From Vitis vinifera (taxonomy: Eukaryota; Streptophyta; Magnoliopsida; Vitales; Vitaceae): DNA of 64,000 bases. Position 1 is the first letter of the stretch. Every line of letters begins with the position of its first letter. The notes under the pieces were generated by a model, which saw only the letters and a program-made list of their open reading frames with translations, made no database searches and had not been told where the DNA came from. Shown piece by piece: positions 10,131 to 21,700 of the stretch. The DNA lies in assembly GCF_030704535.1 (NCBI RefSeq), contig NC_081822.1, forward strand, positions 31,703,001 to 31,767,000, in the 5' to 3' direction. A program made the translations under genes and the position numbers.

Positions 10131-12598
10131 TTTGTTTTTATACTTATAGGTTTGAAAACGATGAGAAATCAGGATAAATATGACCAAATGTATTTTATAT
10201 GGAAGTGGATGTTACCAATATGACAAAATATATTCTATGTTGACTGGAAATGATGTGATATCCAATCAACCAAATCACGTGGAATACATTTAGCAATGAT
10301 AAAGTAGGTTTGGTGATGTAAATATAAGGCCCCAATATTTGGGTTAGGCTCGTTTGGGTTAAGAACCTTTTCGGATTTTCTTATTTGGTGGCACAAACTT
10401 GACCGTGACATATACCATTATTCTAACACTAAAGTGGACCACTAAAATGCCCTACAAAGCGCTAATATTCAACTCACAAGTTAGATAGTTATCATGATGC
10501 AAAATAATGCTTCCCATATTATAATTTTTGAAAATATGATAAAGGAAAAGTTGAATTATCACAATTCATTTTTCGTAAGTATGTAATAATCTAACAAATT
10601 TAAATCATATTTCGTAACTATTATCAAAAACGGTTCTTAAAAACACTTTTTGAAAAATTTTCTTTAATATTTTATAAAAAAAATATTTATTTAAAAATTT
10701 GAAATGTTTTAAACCTATTTTCCATTTAAAAAAAATATGTTTTAAAAATAACTTTATATATACTATTTTATTTGTAATTATTCTCCAAATTTATGCAATA
10801 TTTTTTAAGACAATATTTATAAAACTATTCTAAATAATTGTTTTCAAAACCATTTCATACATAGACCCTTTTATCGTTTTTTTCTTCTTTTCTTTCTTTT
10901 TTTTTTTTTTTTAAGATGCCTATTATTATTGGAAAGTAGTTTTAAAGTAAATGTAGAGAGCGCTGATCATTTTGATGCATTAGTTACATATTTTGGACAT
11001 CTTTCTCATTACTTTTTATTATATTAATTTGCTCTTCTACATCTATATATTGGTTTTCCTTGTTCTATTTGATATACTTAATCATTTTTGTGAGAAAAAG
11101 AGGAGATGACACATACATTCATATTTATTTTGAGTAACGATGATTCTACATTTTATCATTTTCTCATAATTTTTAGAATTTTCTTATAATGTTTGGGATT
11201 TTTGAATTGTGATATTTATAGCTTATCATATAAATTAATTACTATTTTTCCCATGCATTACTTTTCACTGGTGTTATTTGTAGGTTACATGTTTCCATGA
11301 TCTTTAAAGACTTACAAAGCATTGATGGAAGATCATCGAGTTGAAATTTTTAGTTTAGACATAAAAGATTGAGATGGTGTTTGTTTTTTTAACTTAATTC
11401 TAAATAAAACTTAAAACTAAATAATGTTTAATAATGTTAAGTATTGAGTTATTTGTTTTTTTAAATATTTTATTTATATTAAATATTAAGAAATAAAGAT
11501 AAACTAATAAATTATTTTAACATTAAAAAAAATTAACTTAAAAATTAGCTCATTGAATAAGTAAATTCGGTAGGATGGTACCAATGAAATCGAGTGCTAA
11601 CTCCCATTTCTTATTGAATTAACTTATCAACTTTCTATCGAACTTTTGGATTTGATAATTTTCGCAAAAAAAATCATTTAATTTGACTTTATTATTATTA
11701 TTATGAGAATAAATCCTACTACTTTTGGTTATGGGGTTTCCATGCTTGAAAAAAAAAACCTAGGGCGTATCACTCAAATCATTGGTCTAGTCCTGGATGT
11801 AGCCTTTTCCCCGAGTAAGATGCCTAATATTTACAATGCATTGGTAGTTAAAGGTCGAGATACTGTCCGTTAACAAATTAATGTGACTTGTGAGATACAA
11901 CAATTATTAGGAAATAATATTTTGACTTTTTTTATTCAATTGAAAATTTTAAGAAATAAATAATAAGTTAATAAAAAGTAAAAATAAAAATAAATGATCT
12001 GAAATATAAAAATAAGTTGCTTTTTTATTTTATTTAAAAAAGTCAAATAAATAAAGAGACAACACCTAAGTGGTATATAAACTCATTTTTTCATAGCATT
12101 GGAGGAGTTATGTAATAATTATTTAGACATAAAATTGTTAAAAGGGGATATTGCTAGTGATTTAGATTAACTACTTTAGTTTGATAATCTTATTCCAAAT
12201 AATTATTCGTCTAATATTGTTGCATATTTTCTAAGATTAATATAGGTCTTGAAGATTTAATTAAGATCATCATCACTTTGTAAACGAGGCCATCTAGGTA
12301 AGTATGCTTGAGTTAGTTTAGTGAATGATATAATTAAGAAGTGTATTTTGAGAATTATTACATAACATGAGCTTTATAGGTTTGGAAAAGCAAATTTGAG
12401 AAGGAGTGCTCAAGAGGTTCTTAAGAGCGCTCACTATAAAACATGTTAAGAGTTAAACATGAAGATGCATATAGATACTAGCCAATGTAAAGTCCTCAGG
12501 GAATTGATAGCTTCTAATTCATGTAAAATTGTGATTTATTTTTTCATATTAAGTGAATTTTCTCAACAATCAATTGACCAATGATATTTAATTAATAT

Positions 12599-12650
<52 letters not shown>

Positions 12651-13480
12651 CAATTTTTGTTTTGAAATTTGATGTCTGCTATTGATCAAAGGATTAAGAA
12701 AGAAAGAAAGAATGAATGAATTAATCAATCTCCATGTGTAATTTCAAGAATCAAAATTAGAACTTCTAAATGACAAAATAAAACTAAGAATCAATTTTAT
12801 AGTGATTTTAGAAAGTGTTTCTAACATTTTTAACACTTTAAAATTTCTATCATTTAAATATTAGAAATATTATAAACATTTTCTAAAATCATTATCAAAT
12901 ATATTTTAAATGAGATTCAACTTAAATTTGTGTTTCTTGTTGATGGACGTGCATGTTAGTATTTTATAGTCGAGTGATGAACTCATCTCTTAATTAAATT
13001 TTAAAGAGAACTCTTATCATTGGAAGATGTGGTCTACCATGATCTTTGACTTTTCAGGGTTATATATATTGAATACTAAAGTAAAAATTAATAAATTATG
13101 GCTAAAGAGACTTAAATCGGAATTTCTTGCTGGATGGATGTGCGAGTGTAAAAATAACAAGTGTAATTTCATTGATCGGACGATGTAATGAATTATACAA
13201 ATAATTTAACTATTTTTTATTTTTTTTAAGTTTGGAGATGAATCACCCAAATGATGACTCTTGAAATAGACCCATTGGATGTGATGTCAAATATCATAAA
13301 ATGTTTGATCTATCCTTATTGATCACCAATTGGTTTTCAAATGACATGATCAAAACTCAATCTTAGAGTTGGTATATATAAGAGATTGTGCAAGAAGCAT
13401 CGTAATTGGGCAAATAAAAAATAATGTTAAATAACTATATTTTTCATACAAATTTGTATGGTATATGATTGAAGAAGAGA
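10131..13480. other. AT-rich spacer of segment A1
   Basis: No gene, RNA or recognisable transposon is visible. It contains the 10511-11823 block missing from A2 and a TA tract at 12605-12647. Open frames are very short. Confidence 0.5.
12605..12647. repeat. (TA)n microsatellite
   Basis: A 43-base TA tract. The A2 equivalent near 38918-38930 is far shorter. Confidence 0.95.
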
Positions 13481-13489
13481 GTAAAGAAG

Positions 13490-13847
13490 TGTTGTTTGAC
13501 TGGAATTCTTAACAGCAAGGTCAGAGCTCTCTACAGGGAGTCAATGAGGACTTTCCCAACATTACCTTCTACCTGCTCTCTTCTCTTCTAATTTCAATTC
13601 TAACCGCTGGAAGAGATGGGAGTGGTTTGGTGCCGAGGATTCATCCCCTCACCTCATCCAAGTTTTTGTTGAGTCCAAACAAAACTTTAAACACATGTTC
13701 TTTTCCAACAATTTTCTTATACTTCTGAGAATACTTAGTACAACCGAATTTATTTTCATCAAATAAGTCTATATGTTGCCAACGCCTATTGAGAATATTG
13801 ATAAAGTATTGAGTTATTGAGAGTTCTTCTTGCTTGAGATCATTAAG
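13490..13847 (-). pseudogene. Copia gag fragment, cut at the A/B junction
   Basis: Minus-strand sequence equals 40958-41307 of the gag in A2, covering the gag region around NLDEVRG and the following spacer. The upstream (N-terminal) part of gag is missing: at 13847 the sequence switches to a DnaJ-like fragment. The break is the join of segments A and B in unit 1. Confidence 0.75.
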
Positions 13848-14140
13848 AAGCTTTCTCCTGGCATTTCAGTTGATGGTACAGATAGCGAGGCCCATACACC
13901 TATGGCAATCAGTGTTCCAGATTCTGATTTTCATGATTTTGATTTGAACCAAACTAAAAGTTCTTTTGGAGATAATCAGGTCTGGTCGGCATACGAAAAT
14001 GATGATGGGATGCCTCGGTTCTAGGCACTGATTCACAGAGTGATCTCTTCGAATCCGTTCAAGATGAAGATCAGTTGGCTTAAACCCTAAAAGCAACAGC
14101 GAATTTGGTCCAGGAGATTGAATAGGCTGGTTGAATGGAT
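13848..14140 (+). pseudogene. DnaJ-type (DUF3444) gene fragment
   Basis: The plus frame reads VPDSDFHDFDLNQTKSSFG, then DNQVWSAY and DDGMPRF, a stop, and ALIHRVISSNPFKMKISWL. This is the start of the DUF3444 domain of plant DnaJ-related proteins, which normally follows a J domain. The stop replaces a residue just after DGMPRF and is shared with the copy at 58.98-59.09 kb, so it predates the duplication. The J domain and the rest of DUF3444 are absent here. Confidence 0.7.
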
Positions 14141-14399
14141 AATGGGGTGGGTTCAGTATGGGGCCCTCCTTGAGAAATATCCAACAGCAAATTAGGACCT
14201 TTTTGTCTTATTCAAAAGGGTCAGACGGCTGGAACACAGGTGCTATTGAGTTAAATGTTGCCATTGGGCAAGGAATCGAGACCACTAGCATCCACAGAGC
14301 AAACACAATTGCACCGTGGCCCCACGTGCGCATGGCCATGCATGGCGACCTTTGGCGTGCAATCCCAGCCGCCACATGTCATCCTCTTATTTCTTCTTT

Positions 14400-14720
14400 C
14401 TTCTGATGTCAAAATTTAATTTCCCAATTTCTAATTTTTAAATTTATTTTTCAAAACTTCAATTTTCAAATAATTTTCAAAATTCTAATTTTTAAACTTT
14501 TTTTTTATTTTTAAAAAAGCACCTCAAATTTCAAATTTAATTTTCAAAACTTCAGTTTTTAAAACTCCAATTTTTAAATAATTTTTAAAACTCTTGTTTT
14601 CAAATTTAATTTTCAAAACTCTCATTTTCAAATAATTTTCAAAACTCTAGTTTTTTTAAAAATAATTTTAATTCTACTCCAGTTTTAAAATATTTTTAAT
14701 TCTACAATTTTTCATCATTC
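14400..14720. repeat. Low-complexity 'TTTTCAAAA..TTTTTAAA' array
   Basis: Degenerate tandem pieces of 15-25 bases built on AATTTTCAAAACTC and AATTTTTAAA. The same array is present at 59410-59740 with small unit-number differences. It is non-coding. Confidence 0.7.
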
Positions 14721-15199
14721 ATTATGAATTTAGGTCACCAAAAATCTCGAATTTAATAAACTTGTTGTCATTCTTTTTCTAGCATGCACTTTTACAAATT
14801 TTATTTGATTTTTAATTTATTTTCTTTTCGTTTTTTCTCCTTTTTTATATATAAAAATGAATAAATTTTCATAATTCCAAAATAATGGAATTTATAGGAA
14901 TTAATCCATAATAAAATAAATAGGTAAATTGGGCTTTAGTAGGGGTCTACATATGAGTTTTCTCTTCTAATTGTCAACTGTTATACTTAATGAATATTGT
15001 TTGATCTTTGTTCTACTATTTGACATGCATGTGCTAATTTTATCATTATGAACTAACCTTGTTTCCATGATATCATGTTCTTATTTGCTATTAAGGTATG
15101 CTTTCACTCCTACTTCATTTATTTATTCGTTCTTATACTCAAATTGTTTTATTATTTGAACATTTCATTGGTATCCATTGATTTCCTTAGCAATTGTCA

Positions 15200-15520
15200 C
15201 ACTTGCCTCACCTTATTTAATAGAGACCCATTTTTAGAGACTTAGAAGGGTGCTACGACTCACCACCATATCTTTCCAATAGGTAACCTAACCCTTGGAC
15301 CTAGACTTGATTTTTCACAAATCTATTTTTTTTTCTTTAGGAGTCATACTTAAGGTTTTCTTTTTAATTTTGTTTTTCCTTAAAAAAAATAAAACAAAAA
15401 TAAGTGGCGACTCCAAGTATTTTTCAAAAAATAAAATTTTTCATAAATAAAAAGTGAGTTCCTCATCGAGTGGGAATGCATCGTGCAAAAATGCAGGGTC
15501 CACGCCTTGAAATTTATTTT
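15200..15520. mobile_element. Possible Ty3-gypsy LTR/leader remnant
   Basis: The stretch contains AGTGGCGACTCC and GAGTGGGAATGCATCGTGC followed by AAAAATGCAGGGTCCAC. These resemble ends of plant gypsy-type LTRs and leaders. It also occurs at about 60250-60545. No coding region accompanies it, so the assignment rests on short motifs and is tentative. Confidence 0.35.
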
Positions 15521-18500
15521 TATTTTATAGTAGAATCCAAAGTTTTGTAATACTTAAATGGCAGAAAGAGAGCAATCAAGCTTCATGTGCTAGTATTTTA
15601 TTTATTTTTTATTTATTTTAGTATTTCTTGTTTGGATTGAAACAAAAACAAGGATATCATACAAAATTATAATAAATTTTTAAATCTTTTATTTCTTTCA
15701 AATAGATTAGTATATATTATATTATACATAATGCTAAATCATAGATGCTTCAAATGATTAAGAAGGATAACTAATTATCTTTCTATTAAAAAAATAAATG
15801 ATGTCATTAATTGTTGCAAACTAATTTACATTATGGGATGATGAGTGGGTTGGTCATTCTATCATCTTCAAAATTATCCTAGATAATAAAAGTAGTCCTA
15901 TAATTAATGATTAAATAAAAATATTTCTTTTTCATTTTTTTTAAAGGTGGTTAAGAAACCAAATGCTTGTACATATTATGTTCTTTTCTTTTAATATTAC
16001 ATTTGTCATTTTTTTTTCATTTATGTACTGAATTTTTTAAAGATGACTTCCTTATTTAATAAGAGAAGTAAGTGTCTCAATTAGAGTTTATAATAACGCT
16101 TGACTTTTTATTATAGAAAGATGAATAATTTAATCATAAAACAAAAGCAAGTGTGGAAAATTGTAGTAATTCCTATATAAAATGTAGGAGCTCTTAGAAA
16201 TTTATCTTTAAAAAAAACAAAAATTTTAAAAATCAATTCTTATACAAAATCAGATATTAAAATTTTTTTGACTACCTCAATTTTTAAAAATCTTGAAAGT
16301 AATTTTTAAAAATATAAAATTTATATCTCATGCAAGTTATTGGATTTCATATATAAATTACTATTATTTTCTCTTTTAGAAAACATGAAATTAGTAAGCC
16401 GGAGGACACTTAGACACATATACATTAAAATCAAGGGAAATATGGTATCCACATTTTTTATTTATGAAAAATTAAAGAAAATGAACATGCCTAACTTTAT
16501 AAATGGTTTGTATGGATTGACATTTTATAAGATGAAAATGACTACACTCCAATATGCTAATATTCATGTCATATTTTAGTCGTGTTATCATGTTACATCA
16601 AAATTGTCATACTGATATTTTTTTTTTTTATAAATTTAATAATATGGTACATAACTTTTGTAGAAAGAAAAGTTTATAAGCTAGCCTTGCTAAACATATA
16701 CCTATAAAAAATATTTCAAAACAAGTGTATAAAAAATGGTCATCAAATAAAATAATGTTTGGATTTAACAAAATAACCTTGGGATTTTAGGTTTAAGAAA
16801 TTTTGAACTAGGGCTATCAAAGATAGGATTTAATGATATTGGTTGGGATTATGATAATTTTTTTTTATATAGTATTTGAATTATGACTGACTACATCTAT
16901 AATTATAATTAAATATTGAATATATCTCTTTTCATAAGGCACTATGAAATAATTTGTAACATAATTGAAGCACAATAAAAAAAAATTTAAGCTACTTTGG
17001 TCACTATGCATATGATCTTAATAGATAAATGAGGATAATTTATCAATGTCTCAAAGTCATTCTTGAAAGTACTTGTAAATAATTTCAAATAAATAAAATT
17101 ATCCATGCCTAAAAACATACAAATTAAAATCAACAATTCAAATTATCCATGCTAAAAAACATACTAATTCAAATTATACATGCTTAAAAACATATAAATT
17201 AAAATCCACAGTCCAAACAAAAAGTCTCTTTTATGGCATTATCATTCTGGTTCAATACTGCATCTCTACCACCCTTCCAATTCCATAACCAATAGTTAGT
17301 CATGTTTCCATGCGCAACCTGACCAATGGTTAGTCATAGTTTAATTATCCTGTGCTTTTTCATCTTAGAAATGAAGCAAAGTAAGAGCAAAACAAATTTT
17401 AATTCATGCTATGCAATTTGAAAAACATATGATAATTGTTTTGGCCTACCAATTAAAAAATGAAGCTCTAAATAAAATTTTTAATTAATTCAAACAAAAT
17501 TATGGCCTACCAAAACAGCTACAGTAATATGGTTTTTCTTTTTAAAATCAATAATTCATTCCAAAGATAAAACTTTGATAGGTCCTAAGACATTTATTAG
17601 AAAAAATAAAGGAGTTTTAACTTTAGATAGGTCTAAGAATACAGGATCTCCGAATTTCATAAAATCTTGGAATAATTAAAAACAAATAAAATAAAATAAA
17701 GGCATAAAAAAAATGAAATTTGAATTTTATTTTACTATATCTAATTCCATATTGAACTCTATATTCTTTCAAGCATGTGATCATTTTAAAATATATCTAT
17801 ATATTTTTTTCCACTAATTCTACTAAATATTTTAACCTTCAATAAACACCAAAGACAAAGAAGGCATACCTTATGGGGTAGAGTTGGAAACTAGAGATAT
17901 CTTCATCTTTTTTGGTTGGATTCACTGCATCATAACATTTTTATTTTATTGTAATGACTAAATAAGAAAATATAGATATAAACTCAAAAGCATATAAGTT
18001 ACATGTTTCAAACAATCTTGATATGGCCTTAAAGGAGTGGCCGAGTCAGATAAGTAGGCTGCAAAGTAACTTTTTTGTTTTTATTTTTGAATCATGAATT
18101 ATAATAAACATACAAATTTTTTAATATTTCATGAAGTGCTTTATCATTTAACAAAATAAGTGATTATTGATATTAGTTATGAAAGAAAAAATATATAAAA
18201 TAAAAAATGAAACAATGAAATGGATAAAGAAAAGTTTTAATTATTGATATTATTTATGAAAGAAAAAAACTTAGAAATAATTAAATTGATAAAAATTTTA
18301 TTTAAATTTTTTTTCTAACAATATAATATAAATGTAGCACCATCGTTATCAATAGTAAATTGGTAGTAAAAATCTTAAAGTCAACCAAAGCAACCTACCA
18401 TAAAAAATTATTTAATAAAATATAAATTATTTAAATAAACTTAAATTTTATCAACAATTAAATAGAATATAATCTAAATAATCTATCTACTTGAATAAGT

Positions 18501-18784
18501 CCTAATTTTTATTTTTATTTTTAAAAAAGAGTTTTTAACTTTCAGACAAACCGAAACTGCGGGATCCAAAAATCTCCTAAAATTTTGGGATAATTAAGAA
18601 CACGTGATTAAAATAAAATCATGAAAATATATATATCAGCTGGGTTATGATTTCAAATGTTATCTAGATATTTCATTTTTCACTAATTCCATCTAATAAA
18701 TATTTTATTCATTAGTGAATGAAAAAAGAAGAGAGAGAACACATACCTTGCTAGAGGTTAAAGAAACCCTTCATCCTTTCGAAA
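15521..18784. other. AT-rich spacer downstream of the TNL, no gene seen
   Basis: No coding signal. The segment is shared with B2 except for about 17398-18661, which B2 lacks. A GT donor-like AAGGTATGTG (minus strand, about 18743) follows the TNL stop in both copies, so a 3'-UTR intron may extend into this region. Confidence 0.45.
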
Positions 18785-21700
18785 CTAGAGAATTTTTTTC
18801 TTGGATGAGTGATCTTCTCTATTAGCAGGCCTTTTTCTCGACGGCTGAGGCCAATGCTTCTGATCTTGGGCGTATATGAGATGTATCCCACAACTTTTCA
18901 CTTTAAAGGATGCGTTTTCGCCACATGTAAAAGAGGCATTACCGACAGGATTGTCAAAGTGAGCCTTGAAGTTGTTCCACTTTCTGGATCGATACTTGCT
19001 TGGAATGCCAATCTGAGGGAAATACGTCACCCACAGTGCTGGATCTGATGTGCTACCACTGTCGTAGCGTGTGCTGCCATATGATAAACCGCTAATAGAG
19101 TATGTTTTACAATGAGGATGAAAACCAATATCATCCAGTCGTTTAGATTGATCACCATGGGATATCGCCAATTTACAATGTGGAATAAAACCAGATGTTC
19201 TCACGCATTCATCATCATCATCAAGGGGAACATGATGGAAGAATAAAACAAATCCTAACAAGTTATTATCTTCATACCAATTCATTGGAAGCTCTACACT
19301 TACTTCACATCCCATTCTTTGATGACTTACCCACTCTGGTATTCCACTACTTCCTGGAATGATAATATTAAATTTCTGCTGCAGAAAAAAAATGTCATGT
19401 AAATCTCATGCTTTTTAAAAAAAAAAGAAAGAAAAGGGGATAATTATGCCATGAAAATGATACCTGAATTGGTGATTTCAAGTGTTTGAGCAAAGAAGAC
19501 CAGAGTAGACTTGAAGAAGTTTCAGTTTCCAGGCTTGGACAACCATGTGCCTCTATCCATCCAAGACTTGATGGAAGCTCTCCAATTACTTCAAGCATCG
19601 GACAATGATTAATGAGAAGGGTACGAAGCTTACAAAGTTGAGTGATGCCAGCAGGGATGCAACGCATACGGTTTTCACTTATGTTTAAAAATACCAGTAA
19701 GGATAGGCACCATAAATCACTGGGGATTTCTTCTTCCATCAGATTGCAACCACCTAGATCTAGCATTGTTAAGCAACATTGTAGGCTTCTCAAATTGTCA
19801 GGCAAGTTGTGGAGCTTTGGACAGTTACGAACATGAAGACTAGTGAGACATGTCAAATTACCGATGCTATTGGGAAGAGCCACAAGGTTCTCACAATTGA
19901 TCAATTCCAAGGATTTAAGACCTCTCAGATGTTCAATTGATGATGGCAGCTCTGAGATACCCGTCTCACGTAAAAAAAGGCGTTCTAATTGTTCCATATC
20001 CTCCGTGATCTCTGAAAAAGCCTCTAGATTTGAACAACCATTGAGAGAGAGGCCTTCGAGGGATTTCAACTCACATATACTGTTTGGAAGACTTTTCAAG
20101 TTTTTACAATTGTCCAAATTTAAGTGATCAAGTCTGGTGAGATGACCTACTGAGTAGGGTAATCCTTCAATAGCAGTCTCATCTAGAAAAAGAGCCCATA
20201 GATTCCCCATATTTTTTTGGATCTCAGGAAACCTCTCAAGATTTGAGCAACCACTGAGAGTAAGACTTTCAAGGGCCTGCAAGCGCCCAATGCTATTTGG
20301 GAGTTCCTTAATAGCGGTATTCTCTAAAGAAAGCTCCTTCAAGCATTTCATATTCCCTTGGATCTCTGGAAATTTCTCAAAGTTTGAGCAATATGAGAGG
20401 TTAAGATTTTCAAGAGATTCCAAATACCCAATGCTCCCTGGGAGTTCCTTAATACCACTCCTATGTAGACATAGCTCCCTTAAACGTCCCATATTGGTAA
20501 ATACATCTGAAAATTTCTCAAACTTCAAACATTTTTCAAGAGAAAGAATTTCAAGAGATGTCAAGGACCCAATGCTGTTTGGGAGTTCCTGAATAGCAGT
20601 CTTCCTTAAATAAAGGTTCTTCAAGCATTTCATATTCCCTTGGATCTCTGGGAATTTCTCAAATTTTGAGCAACATGAGATGTCAAGAATTTCAAGAGAT
20701 TCCAAATACCCAATGCTGCTTGGGAGTTCTTTAATACCACTCTTACGTAAATGAAGCCTCCTTAAATGTCCCATATAGGTAAATGTATCCGGAAAATTCT
20801 CAAACTTTGGACATCCTTCTAAATAAAGCTCCCTCAAAAATTTCATATTCCCATGGATCTTAGGAAATTTCTCGAAGTTTGAACAATTTGAGAGATTAAG
20901 GACTTCAAGAGATGCTAAATACACAATGCTACTTGGTAGTTCTTGGATCCCACTCTCGTTTAAATAAAGCTCCTTCAAACATTCCATATTCCCATGGATC
21001 TCAGGAAACTTCTTCAAGTTTGGACAACAATTAAGATAAAGAACTTCAAGAGATTCAAACTTCATGCTGGATGGGAAACTTCGGAGTTGTTCACATCCTG
21101 CTAAATTCAAGTAAGTCAAACTTTTGAGATCGCCAATAGATGAATGAAGTTCACACAAGCTTGTACAACCTTCAAGATTCAGTCTCTCCAAATTCGGCAT
21201 GCTTGAGAATTTTGGCATTTTGACCAACTGTTTTGAGTTACTTAGATCAATGCCCTTTAATTCTTCAAGACACTGTAATAGAAGACATTTTGTTAATAAA
21301 TAAAATAAAATTTCTTTAACTTGAATATTATTATAAAGAAAAAAAATATTAAATAATGATCATACCTTATTCCCTTTCCAAAGTTGTTTTATGTTGCTAG
21401 ACTTCAAGTTGATTTCAATAAGGTGCTTTCCATAAAAGTTCCAAGGTAAAGATGTCAAAGTGCATCTTTGCCAATGAAGATATCTCAAATCATGAGGAAA
21501 TTGAAAGTCTTTAGGAAGAAGCACTTTATACTTCTCTCTCGTCAAACCATCATGATCATTGCAATAGATTTTAAGCAACCTAAGTTTCTTCATCTTGGAA
21601 AACACTTTTGTATTGAACTGTATTTCTCTTGATCTAGACAAGTCCAAAGATATGGTTTGAATATTTTGCATCTCCTGTAAAACAATAAGGAAAAATAAGG

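Larger units (their letters stand above)
6621..13847. repeat. Segment A1 of a large segmental duplication (partner 34146-41307)
   Basis: Order and sequence match 34146-41307 almost throughout: LTR-like element, nested LINE, AT-rich spacer and copia gag fragment. Differences include about 1.3 kb present only here (about 10511-11823), about 0.8 kb present only in A2 (about 40073-40885), a 356-bp tandem duplication present only in A2, and longer TA tracts and a G tract here. The match stops at 13847 inside the gag fragment. Confidence 0.9.
13848..20248. repeat. Segment B1 of the segmental duplication (partner 58846-64000)
   Basis: It matches 58846 to the window end: DnaJ fragment, AT-rich spacer and the 3' exons of the TNL. 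B1 carries about 1.26 kb (about 17398-18661) absent from B2. The similarity continues to the window edge, so the true duplication is larger. Confidence 0.9.

Noticed and set aside
18028..18065. tRNA-like GAGTGGCCGAGTCAG
   Set aside because: Resembles an A box of tRNA-Leu/Ser, but no B box or cloverleaf follows.
19642..20592. Plus-strand open frames opposite the LRR exon
   Set aside because: They mirror the LRR repeats in the antisense strand and resemble no protein family.
19395..21227. Stand-alone 610-codon LRR protein
   Set aside because: It is exon 4 of the TNL read through a GT donor at 19463; the intact acceptor and C-JID-like exon follow.
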